Shown: positions 53,561 through 63,870, numbered from the stretch's first letter. The stretch: DNA of 64,000 nucleotides from Phytophthora quininea (GCA_011947345.1 JAAVTG010000051.1:310001-374000), one strand, 5' to 3'. Numbers and translations: made by a program. The notes: generated by a model from the letters alone, not told the origin.

Positions 53561-53681
53561 ACCACAGCAACGTATTGGGGTATCCCCGCGCCACGCCACA
53601 CCCTGGCAGCGGGGGCGCTGTAATACCAACTTTCATTTGTGCCGTTCTCGGTACGCCCCCGAAGAGAAAGCAACGGCAATT

Positions 53682-55805
53682 GAAAACCAAAAGGATTGGC
53701 GACCTTCTTGGATTTTGCTAAAGCCTATGATATAGTCAACCGCCCATACCTATTCAAGGTGTTGAAGCGTCAAGGCTTTGGACCGCGTTTCCTGTCGTGG
53801 ATACACTTGCTGTATTTCGATTCCAAGTGCTCTTTAATGATTACCGGCTGGGCACAGGACCCATTGCAACCGACAAGAGGAGTGAAGCAAGGGGATCCAT
53901 TGTCCCCTTTCTGCTTGCACTGTCGTTAGAACCCCTGGGGAATATTTTGCGTTCTCGTGGAGATCTGGGAATCCAAATAGATGGTCAACCGATAACGGAT
54001 GCCTTCTTCGCGGACGACACAGTTTTGTTTTCGCGCGGTGAGAGGCAGCTACAAGCACAGCTTCAACAGGTCCAACGCTACTGTGAAGGCTCTGGAGCTA
54101 AGCTGAACGAATCCAAGAGTGTAATTATGAGTCTCAACAACAGGCAAAAAGCTCCACGGATCGACCCGCTTAGAACAGTGCAACGAGGCGAAACAGTGCG
54201 ATACCTGGGACTTCCGATTGGCAATTTTGATACATCAACGATTCTGGCTGAACAACTGGACAAAAAGATTGAAAAAGTCTTAGTCTCTGGAGGGGAAGGG
54301 CGCGAACGCTGCTAGGACGCCGATTGATAGTTCAAACTGTGATTTTGTCCTTGATCTGGTATTTTACTACGACAGTGTCAATCTTGCTTCGATTTGTGAG
54401 ACGGTGGCAAACAATGGTGAACCGATTTGTTCTCTACAACAGGATTAGCCCAGGAGGAATCAGTACAATTCCGAAGGGACTAGGAACCCGACCAAGAGAA
54501 CAAGACGGCATCGGTATTCCAGACATTGCAATGGTTATCCGTTGGCAGAAGTTTTCACTTCTACAGCAAATTATTCAGGCAATTTGTAGTCACGAAAATC
54601 ACCGCGACGAACTCTGGTACTACCCACTGGTCGAGATGCTGAGCGCACGTTATGGACAATTTCCCCGCCTGTGGTCAAGTAATTTTTGTTTCAAGAACCC
54701 TTCACCTCCGGCCTGGAGACAAACAAGGCTGCCATTATGGTGGCGCCAAGTGACGCGCGCCTGGAAGTGTTTAAATTGGCCAAGAAGGAGCGCGTTACAC
54801 ATAAAACGAATGCAGCCCCTACAATATGCTCTCTTTAGTCCAATATGGTGGAACAGATCCAAAGAGTTTCAAGTCTGGACCGTCAGGGAAGCTCTCGCGG
54901 TTACTCAACCGATAGGATATGGCACCATGAAATTTCGGCGGTTGTGCCGACTGCTTACGGGAATGAACAAATTCTGTTTGAACGACTTCCTGAATAGCGA
55001 ACACCGCTGGCCATCATCTACTGCATTTTTCGAAGGAATTTGTGTGGAATTGGGAAGTGAGCTTGGAAACAAGATACGTTACCAAGACATATTTCTGCTG
55101 TACCGACAACTGAGCGAAGTCTTACACCGCGTGCTTCCGAATCCCTCTTCAGGAGAGCTAGCAGGTGTAACAGTCCCGCCGACCCCACCCTGCTTTGGAA
55201 TTCCTCTTGATGGAATAGCAGCGGGTGAGAGAAGAACCTGCTCCTTCCCAAGCCTGCGGACTCACCACTGGGATGATATTATGCTACAGATACCACCTTG
55301 CCTTTCTGGTAGAATTAAATCCGACCATTCAAAATTGTGTTCGGCCATCGTGCAATGCCATTGAAACGGCGGAACATTGCTTCTATGCCTGTCGAGGCCT
55401 CGGGGCAATGTGGCAGTCCTTATGGTCCCCTTGGCGTAAAGCTTTGCGGGACCGCTAAGTTGGAAACTACTCTTATTTCCGGAATCAAACGATGCCAGGA
55501 GATCATAGAGATCGCAATGGAAAATACTATTGCTGTTGTGGCAAGTCCACACAGCGATTGTATTCCATGCTATCTGGCGCCTCCGAAACGATAGTGTCTT
55601 CCGAGATATACAAGTGGATGCTCCAAGTATCGATGAAGTAAAGAACTCGTTCAAGACCCATTGCCAACTCATGTATGACCACTCAAAAGATATCCGGATA
55701 CACAAGTCGGAACTCGTTCAAGCCTTACCCAGGCTGGAATTTAATGAACCTGCTGCACATGATGAACGATTATCGGGAAACAACCGCGTTTGGATTCCAC
55801 GTGAA
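53682..55805 (+). pseudogene. LINE-F ORF2 RT palm, thumb and C-terminal zf-RVT region
   Basis: Resumes with ATFLDFAKAYDIVNRPYLF (motif A), GVKQGDPLSP (motif B), then in the next frame ITDAFFADDTVLFSRGERQL (motif C) and VRYLGLPIGNF. The next frame (54,324-55,364) has LIVQTVILSLIWYFTTTVSI and tryptophan-rich text, then frames with HLAFLVELNPTIQNCVRPSC (zf-RVT) and FHAIWRLRNDSVF, ending at a stop at 55,806-55,808. The zf-RVT domain probably binds nucleic acid. Confidence 0.9.
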
Positions 55806-55911
55806 TGAGCCGCTGGCTGATCGTGATGTGATTCCTTATAGTTTAGCCACTTACGAGAAATCCACATAACTAGGTAATCAAATTCTATTCTACTACTCGG
55901 TGCAAGATCTC

Positions 55912-57430
55912 ATCAGTTATTGAGGCACCACCGCATTTGAGTTCCCTACTGTTAGCGGCTACTTCGTAGTTAGTTGCTACAGCTTCGCTCAGTCTAGAAT
56001 TTGCCAAGGTAATACAACTACAGCTATTCTACGCCTGGTCAGCAAGACTCAGCGGGGTTCTACCGTTTTATCGACTACACGTAAGTGCTTTCACAAGCAG
56101 CGTCACGACAATTTCGAAATTAGAGATGACCCTCGTGAAGTATCACTTCGATCACCCTGTTCAAGATCTCGCACTGCGGACTTCCTGTATGAAGACCCAG
56201 CAATCTGTCGGATCTCGAACTTCTATCATGTGTCGCGCGGAAGGTTCGATTTCGTCTCCACCTTCACCGTTGTTGCCGGCGGTACGGTGATGGTCCGTTA
56301 CCGACATATTTTACTATGAGCTCGCGGTTAGTAGTTTCGCCGCCCTTGGGAGAAACCCCTCGGGAGGGTGGTTTGTTAGCAGTTAGTTCGGAATTCACCG
56401 GGGAATAGAGATTCCATTCGTTCTCACCTCGGTCTCTGCAGTTCCTCGAGCCAGGAGTAGCAACAACCGTCGAATGCCCCGTCGAAGACGACGACAGCCG
56501 ACCAAGTTTGTCGGCAGTTTGCTCAACTTGTGGTGCCCCATCAGCAATTCAATTTCCTCCATCAATACAGGCATTGGGGGCAAATACGTTCATTTCGGTT
56601 ATGGGCCAAAGCCATGAGGTTCCTTGCGTGTAAGGCAAGGTGCCGAATGGCTGCCCCTCCCCCAAGGGATGGTGGGAGGGTTGAAATTCGTTGAGCATGC
56701 CGAGCGTGGGGCCGAGTCGAGCTATTGAAGCGAGGCTTGCTGGCGGCGACGCTCGAACCGAAATGAACCGACTGCGCGGAGAAACTCTGCCAGCGAGATG
56801 ATTGGCTCTCGCTGGCTGGCCTAAAACTCTGGCAGCCTTTCTTCTCAGGAAAGGACATTTCTGTTGGAGAGCCAACGACAAATGCAGACGTTCATGGAGC
56901 AACAGGCTACCTTTTAGCGGAATATGTTCGCGTTAAGTTTCGACACCCTGAGGAAGATGCCAATCCTTTTTGTTTCAAGGCCAGAACGACGACCGTGATG
57001 ACTTGGAACTTTCATTTCCTCGCTTAGGGGAAGCGACTTAAAGTCGACCCCGAGCCTGTCGTCGAAGACGAAGCTGTACTCGTCGACGACAACATTTTAT
57101 CTGGTTCAAGTGATGGCAAAATTTCCCGTTGCTGTGCATAGGTTGGATCATCAGGTGCTGTTTCCAGCTTTGAGGGCTGCACCGTCGCGGTTGAAGCAGT
57201 TCCTCCTCAAGACGCAAGCGCTAGAGATTCTGTGCCTATGGAGCTACAGCGAGCTTGTAGAAACTTTCGATTGCAACAGACGTACCAATCAATTCCCAGC
57301 GTGTGCTGCTAGACGATTCAAGGTCGTGTGGCGTTCTGTTTGACTCCGGGTTTTGTGTTTCGACCACCCCAGTTTTCCGCCGGCTAGACAGTTTGATGCT
57401 GCTAGTCCGAACGAAGGGAATTCTGCGGCG
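55912..57430 (+). other. Mostly unassigned, with a possible degenerate retroelement gag
   Basis: From about 56,317 a plus frame reads MSSRLVVSPPLGETPREGGL and, after a stop at 56,406, RSLQFLEPGVATTVECPVED and LLNLWCPISNSISSINTGIG. Further right DISVGEPTTNADVHGATGYL is open. The style (a PPLGETPR-like opening after a leader) suggests an LTR-element gag leader, but no domain can be named. The first 400 bp show nothing. Confidence 0.3.
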
Positions 57431-57436
57431 TCCAGG

Positions 57437-58270
57437 TTAAATTCCCTCATAACGTCCTGGTTGGAAATTCAACCTCAGCTTTTTATTCGGCCCAACGTTC
57501 TTGCCAAGATTCGCGCAGCGTTTCAAGTTCGACAAGCTTTTTAAATTCCTTCCACCCGGGTAATGGTTTTTCGACGTGCTCCGTCCAGCATGACGCGTGA
57601 ACCCACCACGTCCTGTACGCCGTTTAGAGCGATCTCCTCGGAGATGCCCACGTCCATGATTGTATTCAGCCTTCAGCGCGACCTCAGCCTCACTTCTTGT
57701 GTGAGGTCTTTCGTATTCTCGGCGAAGCATCTCCTTCGCGCCAAGGAGATCAACACCTGCGCTGTTCTCTATGATTTTTACCATCGAGTCGTACTCGGAC
57801 GAGAGACTTCCTAGTAGTATGACTAACTTCTCGTCCTCGGGGAGGGGATCACCAACAGCAGCAATATTCATGCACAACGTGTCGAAACTCAATAAATGGT
57901 CGAGTAAGCTGCTATCCGGCACAATCTTGAACTCGTGTAGTTGGCGACGTAGCTGGATGCGGTTCTGCAGACTTCGTCGCACAAAGAACGACTCTAGTAT
58001 TTCCCATGCATGTCGCGCGGATGTCGCTTCGCGTACCATCGCCTGGTAAACTGGGCTCAGCAGCCGAGTCAGGATAGCAAACGCTTTCATGTCAGCCGTG
58101 GTCCACGCCACGGAGGTACGGTCGACACCGGGCATCACCTCGTCCGACTTCAATGTGACGTGAAGCAGCAGGTCCTTCCTCGCCAACACCATTCTTGCAT
58201 TAAATTCCCAATGGAAATAATTTCCATCTTTCAGGATGTCGTCTGGCCCCAGCATTGGGCTCATAACCAC
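57437..58270 (-). pseudogene. Copia-type Gag fragment
   Basis: The 277-codon frame reads LKDGNYFHWEFNARMVLARK, a DUF4219-like start, then MKAFAILTRLLSPVYQAMVR, ARHAWEILESFFVRRSLQNR and IQLRRQLHEFKIVPDSSLLD, the UBN2/retrotran_gag layout of Ty1/Copia elements, followed by a basic Gly/Arg tail. The zinc knuckle and all of pol are missing. About 340 bp upstream (58,629-58,608 on the minus strand) TGGTGGCTCACGACCAG could be the primer-binding site, with LTR sequence beginning TGTTTCTTCACCC at 58,630. Confidence 0.85.
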
Positions 58271-58639
58271 TTGGAACTGGAGTGCGCAACGGAAGGAAGA
58301 CTGTAGTCGACTTGATGAGTAGTGTGTATTTTCGGAAGTGAGAGATTGAAATGCAGAGTGAGGTCTAGTTCGACTTGTCTACCTCTAGCTCACCTATAGA
58401 GCGCGTCCTCTGACGCATCCTTTTGCACCCACGCGCTTCGTGGTTGCCGTTCCCGTTGCAGTTGCTGCTTCACAGCAACCACAGCATCTTGAACGCTGTC
58501 GCGGTTCCATCGCACCTGCATACACGCTATTTTCGCGTGGCTCCGCGACGAGGTGCAGTGTCTTGGTTACACCTTGCCCTCGCCGCTCTCACCATTAACA
58601 TGCATTTCGTTCTGGTCGTGAGCCACCATGTTTCTTCAC

Positions 58640-60158
58640 CCGAGATCTTCTTTCCCGCATAAATGAGTCGCAAGCATAGCAGAGGAAAGCGTCTCGCGCT
58701 GATTCAGGTCATTCCAGAACAGTGAGCTAAATTGAACTACGAGAAGTCTGAGAACAGTTTGCACTATCAATACACCGTTGGAGATCCCACAAAATAGTGC
58801 AAAATTATAGTCTCGTCTCTGCTATTTGTGGCGCGCATGTGAGTTTTACTTTCCACTATCACTTTTGCATTTTCCCCTACCGTTGGAGATGCTCTAAGGC
58901 GTTGCACTACTCGGCCACGGGGCCAGACAAGATGGCGGACCCGAGTTCACCCTACCGGTAGATTATAGCACATGAGTCAAATATCTTGTAAAACGGATTA
59001 TAATTTGTAGCACGAAATACCATAAAACAGCACCGCACGTTTTTTTGCTATGAGGCTTTCTCAGGCCTCAGTGGTGTTATAATAGAGGTCTTCATAGTCC
59101 TTTGGTGTTGGGAAGGTTACTGCAAATCTCGACATCAACCAATCAAAACTTATTATCAAGAGTTTTATGGAACCACATGAACCCATAGCCAATCCGGTAC
59201 TGAAAGGGTTAAGTACTTTTAAGTACCTTTTATATTTTCGAGCGCCAATCACCAGCTCGGATTTCTGCCGTGCGGTGCGGCCGCATGCTCTTGGTTGAGA
59301 ACGGCTCTTAGCTCCAGACTACAGAACAGGTAAAACACACAGGCGCAGCAGGAGAAATACACAGCCCATCACTTACACCTAAAAACTATGGTAGCTGACC
59401 TCCCGTTTGTCGCAATAATGCATTATTAATTTCACACAGGTTTTTGCAAAAAGTGACGAGCCGCGCTACGCTTGGCTCGGCGCCCCGCTCCTCGCTGCAA
59501 AAGATAGTAAGTTAGTCGCCCTACCATGCCCTCACGCTTTCGGGTTTGGCGGGGGCTCTCCCCTGCCACGCCGTGACGCTGCGGGAACGGGCTGTGTTTG
59601 GCCCGGTTTGGATGCTTGGGCGCTGGCGCGCCTCGTCTATGGAGGAGGGGTGCCGCCCAGCCGCGTTTGTGTTTCTCCGACTTGGACGTGTGCTATTCCT
59701 CCTATTTTGTGGCTCCGGACACTATCACAGCAGAAATGTACGGTAATGAGGAAGCATCTTGAGATGTGATGGCAAATCGGCAACCAGTACTCGTTCGTAA
59801 ACTGATCCTGTAGACTTCAGCCTGATCGGAGTGATAGTTACGGGTTAAGTATGAATGCAGCACTAGTGTCAAGTATGCCGGACGAAAAGAGCCGCTGTAG
59901 GAACTTTCTAAAAATACAGATGGTCAATCTCTGTCAATTTGGTGATTACGATACCTGTAGCTGGGAAAACCTCTCTGATCCTGCTGTGTGAACAACCAGA
60001 TTTCCGCGCTTATGCAACCACGACAAGAATGCTGGCTCCACTCCATTGACAGTGAATACAAGACAGTCCGAAGATCAATAATTTGAACGCTGGGAAGAGT
60101 CATTTTGTCGACAGAAATCTATCATAAGGCAATCACATTCACCAACAATAGTCGGTCT
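58640..60158. other. Long stretch without a recognised gene
   Basis: No coding region of note. ACCGTTGGAGAT occurs twice (near 58,773 and 58,880) around a CACTATCA pair, perhaps a small non-autonomous element. A short hairpin (TGAGGC...GCCTCA) lies near 59,050. Confidence 0.5.
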
Positions 60159-60175
60159 TCAGGTATCCGCTGGGA

Positions 60176-60421
60176 TAGGGCCTCCTGGTGGTCCAGTGGG
60201 TTGTGTATACAACTCACGAAGTTCATCCCTCCGGTTGAGGTTCGAGCCCCTGCGGGCTGCCGGGCTGAGGGCCTACAGAAAACATCCAGAAGAAAGGAAA
60301 TGATTAACTTCGCATTCAAATATCCCATTCAAACTCATTCAACAGATCAGATTTCAGAATAGCAAATACCCCCAACCATAAAAACAACCAGGAAACAAGT
60401 TAAGCATCTGAATCAACTCTA
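60176..60421 (+). mobile_element. tRNA-derived SINE, copy 2, with 16-bp target duplication
   Basis: CAGGTATCCGCTGGGA occurs at 60,160-60,175 and 60,422-60,437. Between them lies a 246-bp element with A box TGGTCCAGTGGG (60,189-60,200) and B box GGTTCGAGCCC (60,239-60,249), 38 nt apart, then a non-tRNA body and a 3' end GTTAAGCATCTGAATCAAC. It has no poly-A tail. The head matches copy 1 at 7,263 closely. Confidence 0.92.
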
Positions 60422-60457
60422 CAGGTATCCGCTGGGAATACAATAGCCCCATCCCGA

Positions 60458-60546
60458 AGACAAACTATGATCCACTTGTATCCTCATAATGGTCTTTATA
60501 CTCGTGATGAGGATAAAGTTGACCAGAAGTGAATCATAGTTTGTCT
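60458..60546. repeat. 89-bp palindromic hairpin
   Basis: Outer stem AGACAAACTATGATCCACTT pairs with AAGTGAATCATAGTTTGTCT (19 of 20 bases). An inner TATCCTCAT pairs with ATGAGGATA. It lies 20 bp past the SINE target duplication. It could be a tiny foldback element or a structured RNA. Confidence 0.75.
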
Positions 60547-60661
60547 GGCTCATGAATATTGCCTGTGGGGTATCCCAGACGACGAAGCCGACGACGACGA
60601 CGCTGTCGCTGCCTGCCCGACACCAGCACCACATCAGCAACAGCACCAACATCATCTACGA

Positions 60662-60779
60662 CCGCGTCAACACGGGATCTACATAATCAGTGCCGCGTCA
60701 ACACGGGATCTACATAATCAGTGCCGCGTCAACATGGAATCTACATAATCAGCGCCGCGTCATCGCGCCGTCTTCATAA
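60662..60779 (+). repeat. 31-bp minisatellite, about 3.5 copies
   Basis: Unit starts CCGCGTCAACACGGGATCTA at 60,662, 60,693, 60,724 and a divergent start at 60,755. It lies about 180 bp upstream of the effector start. Confidence 0.92.
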
Positions 60780-60905
60780 TCTCCGCCAATATGTGGCGGA
60801 GCGAAGACCCCGGGGCCACAAGTCGAGCCCGAGGGAATACTGGTAGACTACCATCTAAACAACTCGCTTCGCAATTTGCATTAGCGCGCAAACGTCATAT
60901 CACCC

Positions 60906-60921
60906 ACTCATTTCCGAATTC
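60906..60921 (+). promoter_or_regulatory. Oomycete initiator-like core promoter
   Basis: ACTCATTTCCGAATTC matches 13 of 16 positions of the oomycete initiator consensus GCTCATTYYNCAWTTT (from memory). It lies 37-52 bp upstream of the effector ATG at 60,958, a normal distance for a transcription start. Confidence 0.65.
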
Positions 60922-60957
60922 GCTTCGTCCCTGACCAACCGCCGACTTCCGACCACG

Positions 60958-61493
60958 ATGCGTCCGTACTGCCTCGTTTTGTCCGCTTTCGCCGTTCTAC
61001 TGGCTGGCATCGATTCTGCCGTGGCCGAGACCTCTCCGGTTTTCGCTCCAAGCGCAGTCGACAAACTATCGACCCAGCGCATGCTTCGTGCCGAAGTTGC
61101 GGACACCACCCCAGACGACGAAGAGCGCCTTTTGGACTGAACACTATTAAGTCGTGGAAAACGGACCGCCAGATTAAGACAGCTGTCAAGAAGATCTCTC
61201 CAAAGGCCATAAAGGATGAGGATAAAGCTCTTCACCAGGCAACGGTCAAGTTTGCAAATGAGGCTGTCGCGAAGACCAAGGCTGATGTAAAGGAGGCAGA
61301 GACGATTGCCTTCTTGATTGGCAAGAAGGCGAACCCCGCAGCGATCAAGAAAGCAGGCGCCTCAGACGGTTTTGTGGAGAAGTACAACGCGGCGCTCGCC
61401 ACCGCCCAGGCTAAGGCTAAGGCTGAGGTTGAGGCTGCGAAGGCTGCGGCTGCTGCGAAGGCTGGATAGGCAAACTAAGCTACTTGGCTTGAT
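60958..61493 (+). pseudogene. RXLR-dEER effector gene with a frameshift after the dEER motif
   Basis: The first 60 codons (60,958-61,140) encode a clear secretion signal (hydrophobic core about residues 5-17, likely cleavage after AVA at 21-23), then RMLR at 41-44 and D-E-E-R at 54-57. This is the canonical layout of oomycete effectors delivered into plant cells. The frame stops right after (TGA 61,138-61,140). Immediately downstream another frame is open from about 61,134 to a stop at 61,491-61,493, with Lys/Ala-rich, helical, effector-like composition, and a one-base change near an AAA run at 61,440 would alter its last residues. So the gene is broken near a T/G run at 61,130-61,135, unless this is a base-calling error. 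The function of the C-terminal part is unknown. An initiator-like promoter lies upstream. Confidence 0.82.
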
Positions 61494-61837
61494 CAAACGC
61501 TAGCACAGCACTTTCTACACCCTTTAACAGTTCTGTGACAGAACTTTTATCATGAAACGTATTGATGCAAAATCGCAAAATTACTACGTACTGTACTGAA
61601 CAAGATTGAGCAACTAAAGTGTGAAGTGAGAGGAGGAAAAGCAAAAACAGGATTTTCGAGGTTTCCTATGGAATTAGTCGCTCGAATAAATGGCTCCAAA
61701 ATCATCCTGCGGAAGTTGCTCCCCCGGCTGGCCAACTGTACTGCTTAGAGAGATTATGCGGTGGATAATCGACGCTTACCAGGAGTGAACAAGAGAGTTG
61801 ATGTCAGTAGAGAACGCAAGTTGCTTCATTTTGCATT

Positions 61838-62083
61838 ATGCCGTGGCCAAGCCAAGTACGTGTAGTTACTCTTTCGATCACCATGCTGTTGCACCAAATT
61901 GCATTGTTTGCAGCGTTCGCTACCATCACTGGTAGAGCTAATGTCTTCAACGCGGAGGAAGACGCACTCAGCCCGAGTAGATGTCTAAGACTCAACAAAC
62001 CTGTCGCTACCAGGGACAACCCCAGCTCGACGCTACAAAGTTCAGGGCTACGACGAATTTCGGATAATACGACGGGTACGTGA
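61838..62083 (+). CDS. Candidate small secreted RXLR-like protein
   Basis: This 81-codon frame has a hydrophobic stretch MLLHQIALFAAFATITGRA that would act as a signal peptide if translation starts at Met16 (61,883). The motif RCLR follows at residues 48-51 (33-36 from Met16), within the usual window for RXLR effectors. No dEER is seen, and the frame ends at 62,081-62,083 just before an Ala/Pro minisatellite. Position next to an RXLR gene supports the idea, but RXLR motifs also arise by chance. Confidence 0.35.
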   Translation: MPWPSQVRVVTLSITMLLHQIALFAAFATITGRANVFNAEEDALSPSRCLRLNKPVATRDNPSSTLQSSGLRRISDNTTGT

Positions 62084-62153
62084 GGTACCAACTGCTGGTT
62101 TGGCAGCAGAAGAAACAGAGCTTGCTCAATGTCGTGAGCAAGTTCCGAGACCG

Positions 62154-62217
62154 CTGGTGCTGCTCCTGCCGCTGCTGGTGCTGCTCCTGCCGCCGCTGGT
62201 GCTGCTCCTGCCGCCGC
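62154..62217 (+). repeat. 21-bp minisatellite, 3 copies
   Basis: CTGGTGCTGCTCCTGCCG recurs at 62,154, 62,175 and 62,196. In one frame it encodes an Ala/Gly/Pro repeat that could belong to the tail of the preceding candidate gene. Confidence 0.9.
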
Positions 62218-62417
62218 TGCCGGTGGTACCCGAAGCTGGTCGTTCTGGCCGTGGAACTAGCAAACTCAACAGCGTAGTTTGTCCACAAAGGTGCTTCCTA
62301 TACGAACACGTTTTGGCCGCTGCCGGTGGTACCCGAAGCTAGTGGTGGTTTTGGTTCTAGCAAACTCAACAGCGTAGTTTGTCCATAAAGGTATTTCCTA
62401 TACAAACACGTTTTGGC
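62213..62417 (+). repeat. 103-bp tandem duplication
   Basis: GCCGCTGCCGGTGGTACCCG starts at 62,213 and again at 62,316, and the copies stay similar through AGCAAACTCAACAGCGTAGT to ACACGTTTTGGC. Confidence 0.9.
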
Positions 62418-62490
62418 TTTTTGCTGGACGCTTCTACCACAGTTGCATATTCCAAATATGATGAGTTGAACGAAGTTTTAATCCACCAGG

Positions 62491-63614
62491 AAGAAATTTA
62501 AGTTGATTAACCAGTCGGATAAATCGTTTTTCTAGCTACGATCGTATGCTACTTAGTCGTTCTGCTGCTTAGTTTCGTGGAATCCAAACGTGACTTGCTG
62601 GTAGTGTGTTTCGCGGCGCAGGTGGGTCAAAGCCTAACTTCTCCAGAACAGAGGTTACAATTTTGTCGTCAATCCCAAGCTCCGCTGAATGGTGATTGAT
62701 GAACAGACAGTGTCGTCGAAAAGAGGACATCACATTTTGGACGCTTGGTATTTCAGCTGTAGTTTCACGGAATAGTATGTCGTTTCTCAATCTCCACGTA
62801 GCATGGAACGCGATCGCAGTGTGGACTCGCCACAGTAGCAGGACCACCTTTTGGTTCTGCCTCCACTCCCTATTCAGGTCTCGTGGTTTAGGAAAAATTA
62901 GCAATCGCCAATCCAACTCCGTCGCGAAAGCCTTGTGCCATGGGGACCACAATGGGGTCCACATTTGCGTCAGAGCTGGGCACGAGAAGAAACAGTGCTC
63001 TACTGTTTCTATCGCAGCACATGATCGTCTCACACACTGTTGAATCGTAGGATTTAACGACTTGAGGAAGAACAGCCTTAATCCGACAATGAGGTCTCCA
63101 AAGAACATTCTCAGCATCACATCGTGGACAACAGGAACCAGAAACTGGCGGAGGGCGAGTATCTGTTGTAACGTTGTATGGATCTGTCGTTGCGGACAGC
63201 CAAGCACTTTCATGGGGTGTGGTTGCACGCATCTATCAGGCCGCAACAATTTGTCCCAGTCTTGGGATTTTAGATTTGGGAAGAACCGAGATGTTTTTCC
63301 GACTGTCAGTCCCAATGTCGGCGGCATTGCACCTCGCGTTGCCACGCTTATTCCACCTGTCTCTGGGTGTGGCAATACCCGTTCAAACACCTGGGTTAGC
63401 TGTCGATAAAGCTGGGCGATATCCGTCAGTGCAACCCTGGACCCCAGAATTGGACGTAGCTCGGTAGATACCCCCTGAAAAACACCATGAGGGTTGGCCA
63501 TCGATGGGAAGTATCTAGAAAGTCTGCTATACACCATTTGCCTTTTGAAGCAAGCTCTTTACAGAGGCACCGGAATTTGACGGGTCCTGTTCCCAGTGGT
63601 GCGCGATGAGCATT
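62491..63614 (-). mobile_element. LINE-B copy 2, 5'-truncated, with 18-bp target duplication
   Basis: AAGTTTTAATCCACCAGG occurs at 62,473-62,490 and 63,615-63,632. The 1,124-bp insert is the 3' part of a LINE. One frame (63,537-62,569, 322 codons) runs through the region: FERVLPHPETGGISVATRGA, NPTIQQCVRRSCAAIETVEH (zf-RVT), FHATWRLRNDILFRETTAEI, to HVWIPRN and stop. Sequence is nearly identical to 7,497-8,620, but here the frame is intact. It is too truncated to be autonomous. It documents recent LINE activity in this genome. Confidence 0.95.
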
Positions 63615-63632
63615 AAGTTTTAATCCACCAGG

Positions 63633-63870
63633 GAAGTAGTAAAGTGGTATTCCGAAACCAATGCATCACATGTGGACGTCATGAACGGCCAAATGTATAA
63701 GAAATTGGCGCATTCACACACAGTGAAACTAGCGGGGCTGTAGTTAAAAACCTTACTGTTGTCGAAATGAGCGAGCTGCCTAATCAGCGACTGCATAAAC
63801 GATTATGAAATGTTGTAGCTGTGCAGATTGATACTGGCAAACCGAAAGACACATACAGTAATGACTTCCT
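63633..63870. other. Short stretch with nothing recognised
   Basis: No open frame or repeat of note between the LINE insertion and the terminal repeat. Confidence 0.5.

Larger units (their letters stand above)
37402..53681 (+). mobile_element. DIRS-type retroelement (tyrosine recombinase), nested in LINE-F and itself split twice
   Basis: Lies between two GAAAA pentamers (37,397-37,401 and 53,682-53,686) that join the two LINE-F halves. Order: ORF1 (37,554 onward), zinc-finger segment, RT with VDDH box, RNase H, tyrosine recombinase. Without the truncated LINE (38,836-39,458) and the Gypsy element (41,787-51,419) plus their duplications it is about 6.0 kb, a normal DIRS size. I could not find the inverted termini or internal complementary region typical of DIRS-1, so a PAT-like subtype is possible. 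The element ends are set by the LINE junction only. Confidence 0.82.
33437..55895 (+). mobile_element. LINE-F, near full length, split by a nested DIRS element
   Basis: Flanked by a 16-bp target duplication CTCGGTGCAAGATCTC (33,421-33,436 and 55,896-55,911). Left part 33,437-37,401 holds ORF1, the endonuclease and the RT fingers. Right part 53,682-55,895 resumes at RT motif A and runs to the 3' end, whose GTAATCAAATTCTATTCT tail resembles the tails at 7,497 and 39,458. Without the 16.28-kb insertion the LINE is about 6.18 kb, a full-length size with ORF1. Several frameshifts (34,190-34,750, 35,700, 36,480, 37,145, 53,900, 54,315, 55,290) make it inactive. Confidence 0.93.

Noticed and set aside
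60189..60249. A functional tRNA gene at the A/B boxes
   Set aside because: No acceptor stem pairing or anticodon arm can be drawn. The boxes belong to a SINE with its own target duplication.
61318..61503. Arg/Leu-rich 61-codon frame
   Set aside because: Starts at TTG, and its repeated Arg/Leu text is an out-of-frame reading of the Lys/Ala-rich effector tail.
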